Assembly (NCBI GenBank): GCA_016873615.1
Contig: VGWX01000017.1
Location: 1 to 38,596 of the forward strand
Length of the DNA stretch: 38,596 nt
Reading direction: 5' to 3'
Source: Nitrospira sp.
GTDB lineage: Bacteria > Nitrospirota > Thermodesulfovibrionia > Thermodesulfovibrionales > SM23-35
Shown here one piece after another: positions 14,500 through 21,831 of this stretch. Both the position numbers and the translations under genes were made by a program. Position 1 is the stretch's first letter; the number at the start of each line of letters is the position of its first letter. The notes under the pieces are model-generated. The model had not been told where the DNA came from and ran no database searches. It saw only the letters and a program-made list of their open reading frames with translations.

Positions 14500-16086
14500 A
14501 TGAAAGGTAAAGTCTATTTAGTAGGCGCCGGTCCGGGCGATATTGGTCTTCTCACCGTAAAAGGCCTGAGATGTCTGAAAAAGGCGGATGTGGTTGTTTA
14601 TGATTTTCACCTGAATGCCCAGGTTCTGAATTATATCAACCATAATGCAGAATTCATATACGCAGGGAAACGCGGCGGCCATCATACCCTGACGCAGGAC
14701 GAAATAAATGCCATCCTTTTAAAGAAGGCAAAGGAAGGCAAGAATATCTGCAGGCTGAAAGGCGGAGACCCCTTTATATTCGGGCGTGGAGGAGAAGAAG
14801 CTGAAGCATTATCAAGAGAGGGGATAGAGTTTGAAGTTGTGCCTGGTGTGAGCTCGTCTGTTGCAGCCCCTGCGTATGCCGGAATTCCATTAACCCACAG
14901 ACTTATCTCATCTTCATTTGCTGTTATCCCCGGGTATGAAGATGTTACGAAAAAAGAGAGTACAATTGACTGGTCAAAGATTTCAACCGGCGTCGGGACC
15001 CTTGTATTTCTCATGGGGGTAAAAAACATGGACGTGATTACTGAAAAATTGATTGAGAACGGCCGTTCTCCCGACACCCCTGTTGCTGTAATCAGATGGG
15101 GCACAAGGTCTGACCAGAAAACAATTATCGGGACATTAAAAAATATTGTGGAACAGGTAAAAGAAAAACATATCAAACCGCCTGCTGTTATGGTAGTCGG
15201 AGATGTGGTGAAACTTAGAGACTCCCTGAAATGGTATGAGAAAAAACCAATGTTCGGCTACAGGATACTTGTGACAAGGGAATACATGGAAGGGTTTGAA
15301 TTATTAGATGAACTCGGGGCAGAGATAATTGAATTTCCAACGATTGAGATTGTTCCTCCGGAAACATATGATGAGCTTGATCTCTCAATAGATAAAATAA
15401 ATACTTATAACTGGATCATCTTTACAAGCAGAAATGGCGTTAAATATTTTTTCAAAAGGTACTTTGAAAAAAATAAGGATATCAGGGATTTAAAGGGGAT
15501 ACATATCTGTGCTATCGGCATCAGAACAGCTCAGGAGATACAGAAATACGGCATGAAGGTTGATTTAATTCCTGAAGAGTTCCGCGCTGAAGGACTGATT
15601 GAGGCATTTGCAAAAGAGCAAAGAGCAAAGAGCAAAGAGCACAGTGCACTCTTAAAAGGTATGCGGTTTCTTCTTCCGAGGGCTGAGAAGGCGAGAGAAA
15701 TATTTCCGGAAAAGGTGAGGGAAATGGGCGGTGAGATAGATGTGCCTGTAACATACAGGACAGTAAAACCGGAATCCCGCGGGAAGAGACTCAGGAGGTT
15801 TCTGAAGGAAGGACGGATTTCGATTGCCACTTTCACAAGCGCAGCAACCTTTAATAATCTCAGGGAGATAATGGGAGAAGATGCAGAAGCGCTCCTTAAG
15901 GGTGTAACCATAGCAGTCATCGGACCTGTCACAGCTAAGGCTGTTGAAAAAGCAGGACTCCATGTTGATATAATGCCGAAAGAGGCAACCATAGGGGCAA
16001 TGATAGAGGAGATAATCAAATGGACAGGAGAAAAAGCTAAAAGAGCAACAAAGGATATGAGCAAAAAACCCGATGAGCCTTCCTGA
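14500..16086 (+). CDS. cobA-hemD: Fused uroporphyrinogen-III C-methyltransferase / uroporphyrinogen-III synthase
   Basis: One 528-aa polypeptide combines two tetrapyrrole enzymes. Residues 1-240 are the SAM-dependent methyltransferase giving precorrin-2 (siroheme, cobalamin and heme d1 route), with VGAGPGDIGLLTVKGL, LKGGDPFIFGRGGEEAEAL, VVPGVSSSVAAPAYAGIPLTHR and TLVFLMG. Residues 250-515 are HemD, which cyclises hydroxymethylbilane, with WIIFTSRNGVKYFF and ATFTSAATFNNL. This fusion is well known in anaerobes. A linker (KEQRAKSKEHSALLK) is encoded by four perfect 7-bp tandem repeats. hemA, hemB and hemC are not adjacent. The 3' end overlaps the next gene by 14 nt. Confidence 0.94.
   Translation: MKGKVYLVGAGPGDIGLLTVKGLRCLKKADVVVYDFHLNAQVLNYINHNAEFIYAGKRGGHHTLTQDEINAILLKKAKEGKNICRLKGGDPFIFGRGGEEAEALSREGIEFEVVPGVSSSVAAPAYAGIPLTHRLISSSFAVIPGYEDVTKKESTIDWSKISTGVGTLVFLMGVKNMDVITEKLIENGRSPDTPVAVIRWGTRSDQKTIIGTLKNIVEQVKEKHIKPPAVMVVGDVVKLRDSLKWYEKKPMFGYRILVTREYMEGFELLDELGAEIIEFPTIEIVPPETYDELDLSIDKINTYNWIIFTSRNGVKYFFKRYFEKNKDIRDLKGIHICAIGIRTAQEIQKYGMKVDLIPEEFRAEGLIEAFAKEQRAKSKEHSALLKGMRFLLPRAEKAREIFPEKVREMGGEIDVPVTYRTVKPESRGKRLRRFLKEGRISIATFTSAATFNNLREIMGEDAEALLKGVTIAVIGPVTAKAVEKAGLHVDIMPKEATIGAMIEEIIKWTGEKAKRATKDMSKKPDEPS
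15613..15640 (+). repeat. Four tandem copies of the 7-mer AAAGAGC inside hemD
   Basis: AAAGAGC occurs four times without mismatch and is followed by a small palindrome (AGAG-CACAGTGCA-CTCT, about 15636-15652). As 7 is not a multiple of 3, copies are read in rotating frames. The four-copy array plus flank leaves the gene open. The encoded segment falls in a predicted surface linker of the HemD domain. Confidence 0.85.
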
Positions 16087-18124
16087 AATAGATACACTCG
16101 CATTTTTTTTAATCAATAAAAATCTCCAGAACAGCCTCTTTGATATTTTAATGCCCTTTATAACGGATAAGTCTTATCTGATTTTCATGCCTCTTTTTTT
16201 ATTGCTCTTTTTTAAAGACAGGGAAAAGGCGCTCATAGCCTTAATATTGGGGATAGTCTCTCTATTGATCGCTGACTGGTCCGGTAACATTCTCAAACAT
16301 TCTTTTGAACGCATAAGACCGTGCGATGCGCTCGACGGTGTGAGGCTTCTTGCAGGATGCGGAAAATCTTTTTCAATGCCTTCAAATCACTCTGTAAATG
16401 CTTTTGCTTTTATCTCTCCGCTTTGTATGCTCCTGAAAAACAGGATGCGATATGCCTTTGTTGCTGTTGCAATCCTTGTCGGGTTTTCAAGGGTTTATAT
16501 CGGAGTTCATTATCCTTCAGATACTATTGCAGGAGCATTGCTCGGGGTGATGTTAGGGATATCCGTTGTTCAATTTTATCACTGGTCATCTGAAAGGTTT
16601 AAAGAAAAACCGGAGACAACTATACTTTTTGTTTTTCTCCTGTCGCTCTCTCTCTTCCGGATATATTATATCCAGAACGGACCAATGGATTTAAGTCCTG
16701 ACGAGGCCCATTACTGGGAATGGTCTCGCAGGCTCGACCTGAGTTATTACTCGAAAGGCCCGATGATAGCATACCTGATCTATCTTGGAACTTCTTTGTT
16801 CGGCGATACTGTTTTTGGCATAAGGTTCATGGCTGTTCTTTTTTCAGCGTTAAGCAGTATTCTCATGTACAGTCTCGGGAAGAAAATGTATGATGAAAAA
16901 GTCGGGCTTTTTTCAGCCATTATGATCCAGATCATCCCTCTTTTTTCAACATATGGTATCTTTTTTACGATAGATTCACCTTTTATTTTCTTCTGGATAT
17001 CATCTCTGTTTTTATTCCGGGAAGCAGTCAATCAATCTCAAATCTCTCGCCACAGCGAGTCGCCTGAGGCGACAAATCTCAAATCTCAGAAATACTGGCT
17101 TCTCCTCGGCCTGTCCATCGGTCTTGGTTTGTTGACAAAATACACCATGGCCTTTTTCTATTTATGCGCATGTTTATTCCTGGCGCTTTCTGCAGAAAAG
17201 AGAAGGCTCTTATTAACAATAGGACCATATATTGCATTGATTATCAGCCTTATAGTTTTCAGTCCTGTGATGCTGTGGAATGCACAGCACGATTGGGTTA
17301 CGCTGAAACATACCGCAGGGCAGGCACACATAGCGCAAGGCATTCAGTTATCCCTGAAAAGTTTTGCTGAATTCATGGGTTCTCAACTCGGCGTAATAAC
17401 GCCCCTTTTGCTCATGCTCATGATTATTTCAGTCCTTAAGCTCAGAAAAGAGCAGGAAGGTTCTTATCTCTTCTGGTTTTCGATCCCTGTGCTTGCATTT
17501 TTCCTTTTCAAGAGCATTCAGGCAAAAGTGCAGGCGAACTGGGCATTGCCCGGATATATAGCAGGAATTATATCCTTTAGCGCTGTTTATTTGAGAAGAT
17601 TTGATACTGATGGAAAGGGGAAGAAAATCCTCGTAACCGCTTCTCTTATTCTGTCTCTTATAATAACTTCAATGGCTCATTATCCCTCTATGCTGGACCT
17701 GCCTGCTAAACTTGATCCTGCATCGAGGGTTCAAGGCTGGGAGGCGCTTGGAGAAGAGGTTGCGAGAATATATGAGCAGATGTCTTCAGCAAATCCTGTG
17801 TTTATATTTTCTGACAGATATCAGGTATCGAGTGAGCTTGCTTTTTATGTTAAAGGGCATCCTGTAACCTACTGCATAAATCTCGGCCGCAGGATGAACC
17901 AGTATGATATCTGGCCCGGACTTCATAACCTGCGTCATTATGATGCAATCTTTGTCAGTATCGGAGATAACAGGTTGCCGGAAGAAGTAGCTGCCTCTTT
18001 TGATAAGGTTGAGAAAAAGGTTTACACAGCTTATACTAAAAAACATGCTGTAATCAGGGATTATTCGATATTTATGTGCTATGGTTTTAAGGGATTAAAG
18101 GAAGCGAGACCGGAGGCCTATTAA
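16073..18124 (+). CDS. Membrane fusion: PAP2 phosphatase domain + GT39/ArnT-like glycosyltransferase
   Basis: The 683-aa polytopic membrane protein has two parts. Residues 20-170 are a complete PAP2 lipid-phosphatase domain: K75-x6-R82-P83, SMPSNHS with His106, and SRVYIGVHYPSD with Arg140, His146 and Asp150. Residues 185-560 are a GT39/ArnT-type transferase with the acidic loop signature LSPDEAHYWEWS (Asp210, Glu211), GPMIAYLIYLGTSLFG, KYTMAFFYL and many membrane helices. A soluble tail follows. GT39 enzymes use polyprenyl-phosphate sugars on the outer membrane face. The PAP2 part may remove a lipid phosphate or recycle the carrier. A repeat-derived stretch (SRHSESPEATNLKSQ) interrupts a loop near residue 325. 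It is the first gene of a glycolipid operon. Confidence 0.9.
   Translation: MSLPEIDTLAFFLINKNLQNSLFDILMPFITDKSYLIFMPLFLLLFFKDREKALIALILGIVSLLIADWSGNILKHSFERIRPCDALDGVRLLAGCGKSFSMPSNHSVNAFAFISPLCMLLKNRMRYAFVAVAILVGFSRVYIGVHYPSDTIAGALLGVMLGISVVQFYHWSSERFKEKPETTILFVFLLSLSLFRIYYIQNGPMDLSPDEAHYWEWSRRLDLSYYSKGPMIAYLIYLGTSLFGDTVFGIRFMAVLFSALSSILMYSLGKKMYDEKVGLFSAIMIQIIPLFSTYGIFFTIDSPFIFFWISSLFLFREAVNQSQISRHSESPEATNLKSQKYWLLLGLSIGLGLLTKYTMAFFYLCACLFLALSAEKRRLLLTIGPYIALIISLIVFSPVMLWNAQHDWVTLKHTAGQAHIAQGIQLSLKSFAEFMGSQLGVITPLLLMLMIISVLKLRKEQEGSYLFWFSIPVLAFFLFKSIQAKVQANWALPGYIAGIISFSAVYLRRFDTDGKGKKILVTASLILSLIITSMAHYPSMLDLPAKLDPASRVQGWEALGEEVARIYEQMSSANPVFIFSDRYQVSSELAFYVKGHPVTYCINLGRRMNQYDIWPGLHNLRHYDAIFVSIGDNRLPEEVAASFDKVEKKVYTAYTKKHAVIRDYSIFMCYGFKGLKEARPEAY
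17033..17087 (+). repeat. Heptamer-flanked double hairpin inserted in a coding sequence
   Basis: Copies of AAATCTC (one starting CAATCTC) lie left (17033-17046) and right (17074-17087) of two adjacent hairpins: CTCGC-CACA-GCGAG and GTCGCC-TGA-GGCGAC (17046-17073). The same double hairpin, slightly varied, occurs at 2597-2623. The insertion stays in frame and encodes a polar loop between membrane helices of the PAP2-GT39 protein. Confidence 0.8.
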
Positions 18125-19071
18125 TGACCCTTTCAGTAGTCATACCTGTTTACAATGAAGAAGAGAATATTCGGCTGCTGCATGCAAAACTGAAGGAAGC
18201 GCTGGTTATTCTTGACAATGAATACGAAATACTTTTTGTGGATGACGGCAGCAACGATAGAACACTTTCTATGCTTGAGGAGATTCAGGCAGGTGATAAG
18301 CGTGTAATAGTCCTGAGTCTGAGACGCAATTTCGGACAGACTGCAGCGTTTGCAGCAGGATTTGATTTTGCACGAGGGGATGTTATTGTGACAATGGACG
18401 GTGATTTACAGAATGACCCCGCTGATATACCAAAGCTCCTTGAACGCATAAAAGACCATGACCTTGTCAGTGGCTGGAGGAAAAAAAGGAAAGACCCGTT
18501 TTTCACAAGAAGGCTGCCTTCCATAATGGCAAACTGGCTGATAAGTAAAGTAACAGGTGTGAAGCTCCATGATTATGGATGTTCATTGAAGGCATACAGA
18601 AGGGATGTGATAAAAAATCTGAAGCTCTATGGAGAGATGCACCGGTTTATACCTGCTGTTGCAAGCTGGTATGGTGTCCGCATTGCTGAGGTTGAAACTG
18701 TTCATCATTCGAGAATGCATGGCAAATCAAAGTATGGTATTTCACGAACACTGAAAGTTGTCCTGGATTTAATTACAGTAAAATTTCTCCAGAGTTTTTC
18801 TACAAAGCCGATCCAGTTTTTTGGCCCTGTCGGTGTATTCAGCGGCTTCCTCGGTTTTCTCATATCTTTATATCTTACGGTCGACAAGATATTTTTTGGC
18901 CATGATATTGGAGGCAGGCCGCTCCTTTTGCTTGGAGCCCTCCTGATTATCGTCGGCATCCAGCTTATAGGGATGGGACTGTTGGGAGAAATGCTCGTTA
19001 GGGTTTATCACGAAAGTCAGAGAAAACCAATCTACGTTATTAAAAAGATCATTGGCCCCGAAAGTAAATAA
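18124..19071 (+). CDS. GT2 polyprenyl-phosphate glycosyltransferase (DPM synthase/ArnC-like)
   Basis: The 315-aa inner-membrane enzyme transfers a sugar from a nucleotide donor to polyprenyl phosphate on the cytoplasmic side. The GT-A domain occupies residues 1-220, with SVVIPVYNEEENI, LFVDDGSNDRTL, RRNFGQTAAFAAGFD, VTMDGDLQNDP (the metal-binding DxD region) and the DYGCSLKAYRRD segment typical of DPM/ArnC proteins. Two C-terminal transmembrane helices at residues 235-300 anchor it (FFGPVGVFSGFLGFLISLYL; LLGALLIIVGIQLIGMGLL). GGAGG precedes the ATG, and the start overlaps the previous stop by one base. It probably supplies the lipid-linked sugar for the GT39 half of its neighbour. The sugar is unknown. 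Confidence 0.93.
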   Translation: MTLSVVIPVYNEEENIRLLHAKLKEALVILDNEYEILFVDDGSNDRTLSMLEEIQAGDKRVIVLSLRRNFGQTAAFAAGFDFARGDVIVTMDGDLQNDPADIPKLLERIKDHDLVSGWRKKRKDPFFTRRLPSIMANWLISKVTGVKLHDYGCSLKAYRRDVIKNLKLYGEMHRFIPAVASWYGVRIAEVETVHHSRMHGKSKYGISRTLKVVLDLITVKFLQSFSTKPIQFFGPVGVFSGFLGFLISLYLTVDKIFFGHDIGGRPLLLLGALLIIVGIQLIGMGLLGEMLVRVYHESQRKPIYVIKKIIGPESK

Positions 19072-19975
19072 TATATTCCTCCTCATTTTAAAGCTTTCGG
19101 TGAGCTCTGTGCTCCTATATGTTGTTTTATCGAAAACAGGAATCGATCGTGTTTTATCAACGATAAGGGGCATGAGTATTTCAGCCTTTATCTTTGCTGT
19201 GCTGCTGTATATTGTTGCCCAATTCGTGTCTACATTCAGGTGGAAGCTCCTTCTGCCGGAAGGCCCGGATATCAAGAAGCTGTTTTCCTTAACCATGATA
19301 GGATCCTTCTTTAACACTCTGCTTCCAGGGATAATTGGAGGGGATGCGGTTAAAGGTTTTTATCTTTACCGGGCAACAGGGAATGCAGGTCTTGCCTTTG
19401 CTTCTATTTTTATGGACAGATACCTTGGCTTTGCGGTTTTGATCGCAATAGGCGCCATTGCTTACCCCTTTGGGTACGGATATATTCAGGGGTCCCGTAT
19501 AGAGTGGATCCTGCCGGCTATAGTTTTTTCCTTTATTATCGGAAGCCTGCTTTTTTTTGCCCTGCGTATCGGGCAAAGAATAAGGTTTTTCTCAGAATTT
19601 TATAATTATTTCCAGGCATATCGAAATCAGAAAGCGGTTATCAGAAAAGCAGTGGCATTGTCAGTTTTGGTTCAACTTACAGGCATGTTTGCCGTGTATA
19701 TTCTTGCGCTCGGACTTGGAGAGCATATACCTTTCCTTGCTTTCCTGGTTTTTTTGCCGCTCATAATACTGTTCACTACGCTGCCTGTATCTATTTCCGG
19801 CCTGGGAGTAAGAGAAGGCGCTTTTGTGCTTTTTTTCGGACTTATTGGAATAAAGCCTGAGGTTGCGACTGCCATTTCCTTATTATGGTTTCTTGCAGTC
19901 TCAACAGGCAGTCTTTTAGGTTTGCTTGAATATATCAAATACAAAAAAGAAATAGGGAATATTGAAATGAGATGA
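19052..19975 (+). CDS. Flippase-like/LPG-synthase-TM (UPF0104) membrane protein
   Basis: The 307-aa protein has about seven to eight membrane helices and the family markers RWKLLLPE, FNTLLPGIIGGDAVKGFYLYR, FASIFMDRYLGFAVL and LPVSISGLGVREGAFVLFFG. These resemble the transmembrane domain of lysylphosphatidylglycerol synthase and AglD-like proteins. Such proteins often sit beside GT2 and GT39 genes. Here the TTG start lies inside the end of the GT2 gene, so all three genes are coupled. The transported or modified lipid is not known. A role in moving the polyprenyl-phosphate sugar across the membrane is my inference. Confidence 0.88.
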   Translation: MAPKVNNIFLLILKLSVSSVLLYVVLSKTGIDRVLSTIRGMSISAFIFAVLLYIVAQFVSTFRWKLLLPEGPDIKKLFSLTMIGSFFNTLLPGIIGGDAVKGFYLYRATGNAGLAFASIFMDRYLGFAVLIAIGAIAYPFGYGYIQGSRIEWILPAIVFSFIIGSLLFFALRIGQRIRFFSEFYNYFQAYRNQKAVIRKAVALSVLVQLTGMFAVYILALGLGEHIPFLAFLVFLPLIILFTTLPVSISGLGVREGAFVLFFGLIGIKPEVATAISLLWFLAVSTGSLLGLLEYIKYKKEIGNIEMR

Positions 19976-19996
19976 ACAGGCAAAGGAGGAAGAAAG

Positions 19997-20029
19997 ATGT
20001 TCTTTAATAATAAAGGAGAGTTGATATGA
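19997..20029 (+). CDS. 10-codon upstream mini-ORF
   Basis: ATG at 19997 follows a near-perfect AGGAGG at 7-nt spacing and reads MFFNNKGELI. Its TGA overlaps the ATG of the following MBL gene (ATGA). The frame differs from the MBL gene, so it is not an N-terminal extension. It may couple translation of the downstream gene, or be the remnant of a previous start. Very short, so weakly supported. Confidence 0.25.
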   Translation: MFFNNKGELI

Positions 20030-21408
20030 AACTGAAATTCCTTGGTGGAGCGAGGACTGTTACAGGATCCTGTTTTTACATTGAGTGTAATGATCTCAGG
20101 ATTCTTGTTGACTGTGGTATGCATCAGGGGGAGGATGCAGATGAGGTAAACAGGGCTGTTTTTGAATTTCAGCCTGAAGACGTCGATTATATTTTTATCA
20201 CCCATGCGCATATAGACCACTCAGGCATGCTCCCAAGGGTTGTTAAAGATGGTTTTCAGGGCAGAATCATTACAACATCTGCAACAAGGGATCTTCTCGA
20301 GATGATGCTTTATGATTCAGCAAATATACAGGAGAACGATGCAGCGTGGCTTTCCAGAAAGGCTGTCAGGGCCGGGAAACCTGCTGTTCTCCCCCTTTAT
20401 ACTACAGAAGATGTAAGTAATGTAATCCCGCTTTTTGATATAAAACCATATGACCAGATATTTCATCTTGGCAGCGGCATCAAATACAGATTCCTTGACG
20501 CAGGCCATATACTTGGTTCAGGCACCCTTGAATTATGGTATCAGGATAGCGGGAAGGAAAAGAAAATTGTATTTTCCGGAGATATAGGCAAGAAAGGCAA
20601 TCCAATCATCAGAGACCCGTTAACCCCTGTTCAAGCAGATTTCATAGTTATGGAATCAACCTATGGCAACAGGCTGCATAAACCCATGAAAGACAGCATC
20701 AATGAACTGGCAGATGCGATAAAGGCAACATTCAAAAAAGGAGGGAATGTCTTCATTCCTTCTTTTGCAGTTGGAAGGACACAGGACCTGCTTTATATCC
20801 TGAATAACCTTGTAAGAGAAAAGAGGCTGAAAACTATTCATGTCTATCTTGACAGTCCGCTTGCAGAAGAGGCAACGAAAGTATATCTTGCACATCCTGA
20901 ATGTTTTGACGATGAGGCAAGGAAATTCTTTTCCAGAAAGAATTTCGACAGCGCTATCAAATTGCATTTTGTAAAGAGCGTTAAGGATTCAATGGCATTG
21001 AACAAAAGAAAATCAGGCATCCTTGTGATTGCCGGCAGCGGCATGTGCGATGGCGGAAGGATACGGCATCATCTGAAGCATAATCTCTGGAGATCTGAGT
21101 GCAGTGTTATATTCGTCGGGTTTCAGGGACAGGGCACCCTCGGAAGAAAGATTGTGGATAGAGCAAAATTTGTTCAGATCCTCGGAGATGACATAGCTGT
21201 TAATTCATCTGTCTTTACAATAAATGGTTTTTCTGCACATGCAGATCAGGCAGAACTTATCGGATGGCTGTCATGTTTTAAGAATTCTCCTGAAGTATTT
21301 ATAGTGCATGGTGAAGAAGAAGTGTCTATTTCTTTTGGAGAGGTAATAAAAGAGAAATTTGGATTCAAAACGCATGTTCCTGAAAAAGGCGAGGTTTTCG
21401 AGCTTTAG
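20026..21408 (+). CDS. MBL-fold beta-CASP ribonuclease-like protein
   Basis: It is a predicted zinc-dependent RNA-processing nuclease of the CPSF73-like bacterial group (YSH1/COG1236 type). The 460-aa protein has the full motif set: TGSCFYIE, FITHAHIDHSGMLPR (HxHxDH), FLDAGHILGSG, VFSGDIGKKGNPI, then the beta-CASP part with ESTYGNRLH, FIPSFAVGRTQDLL, IAGSGMCDGGRIRHHLKHNL, NGFSAHADQ and VHGEE. AGGAGAG lies 7 nt before the ATG. Homologues are widespread in anaerobic bacteria and archaea. RNA substrates here are unknown. It is co-directional with the glycolipid operon, 50 nt behind it. Confidence 0.92.
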   Translation: MKLKFLGGARTVTGSCFYIECNDLRILVDCGMHQGEDADEVNRAVFEFQPEDVDYIFITHAHIDHSGMLPRVVKDGFQGRIITTSATRDLLEMMLYDSANIQENDAAWLSRKAVRAGKPAVLPLYTTEDVSNVIPLFDIKPYDQIFHLGSGIKYRFLDAGHILGSGTLELWYQDSGKEKKIVFSGDIGKKGNPIIRDPLTPVQADFIVMESTYGNRLHKPMKDSINELADAIKATFKKGGNVFIPSFAVGRTQDLLYILNNLVREKRLKTIHVYLDSPLAEEATKVYLAHPECFDDEARKFFSRKNFDSAIKLHFVKSVKDSMALNKRKSGILVIAGSGMCDGGRIRHHLKHNLWRSECSVIFVGFQGQGTLGRKIVDRAKFVQILGDDIAVNSSVFTINGFSAHADQAELIGWLSCFKNSPEVFIVHGEEEVSISFGEVIKEKFGFKTHVPEKGEVFEL

Positions 21409-21450
21409 ATAAAAAAGAGATTTTTCGCAGAAATATTCTAAAATAATACT

Positions 21451-21831
21451 ATGAAGGCAAAGAAAAACCTTATTATTGTCGGTGATAGAGTCCTCGTAGA
21501 ACCTGATGAAGGTATGGATAAAACCAGCGCCGGACTTTATCTGCCTGCAACTGTTCGGGAGAAAGAAAAAGTGCTTGGCGGCTATGTAGTAAAAACAGGC
21601 CCTGGTTATCCAGTCGCAGATCCTACTGTTTCAGAAGAACCCTGGGCCTTAAGCAAGAAAAAAGAAGTTAAATATGTTCCTCTTCAGGCGACCGAGGGAG
21701 ATTATGCGATCTTCCTGAAAGAGGCTGCTGTTGAGATTCAGTTTGAAGACAAAAAATACCTGATCGTCCCCCACACCGCTATCCTTGCTCTTGTCCGTGT
21801 TGAGATAACAGAAGGAGAATCAGAGAATTAG
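21451..21831 (+). CDS. Divergent GroES-like co-chaperonin
   Basis: The 126-aa protein has the GroES barrel pattern: VGDRVLVEPDEGMDKTSAGLYLP (strand plus mobile loop), GYVVKTGPG, then GDYAIFLKEAAVEIQFEDKKYLIVPHTAILALV. Between these lies an extra segment of about 25 residues (VADPTVSEEPWALSKKKEVK) where a normal 95-aa GroES has a short roof loop. No groEL lies next to it. The gene lacks a Shine-Dalgarno, and a TAAAAT box ends 6 nt before the ATG. The stop codon overlaps that of the convergent AOR gene by 3 shared bases. It may replace or modulate the main GroES, or serve another barrel partner. Confidence 0.85.
   Translation: MKAKKNLIIVGDRVLVEPDEGMDKTSAGLYLPATVREKEKVLGGYVVKTGPGYPVADPTVSEEPWALSKKKEVKYVPLQATEGDYAIFLKEAAVEIQFEDKKYLIVPHTAILALVRVEITEGESEN

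Noticed and set aside
15613-15640. CRISPR-like array
   Set aside because: Units are 7 bp, contiguous and without spacers; it is a simple tandem repeat in a coding gene.
15531-16116. Antisense ORFs opposite hemD (190 and 154 aa)
   Set aside because: Shadows of HemD; no domain, no ribosome binding site, overlapping each other in different frames.
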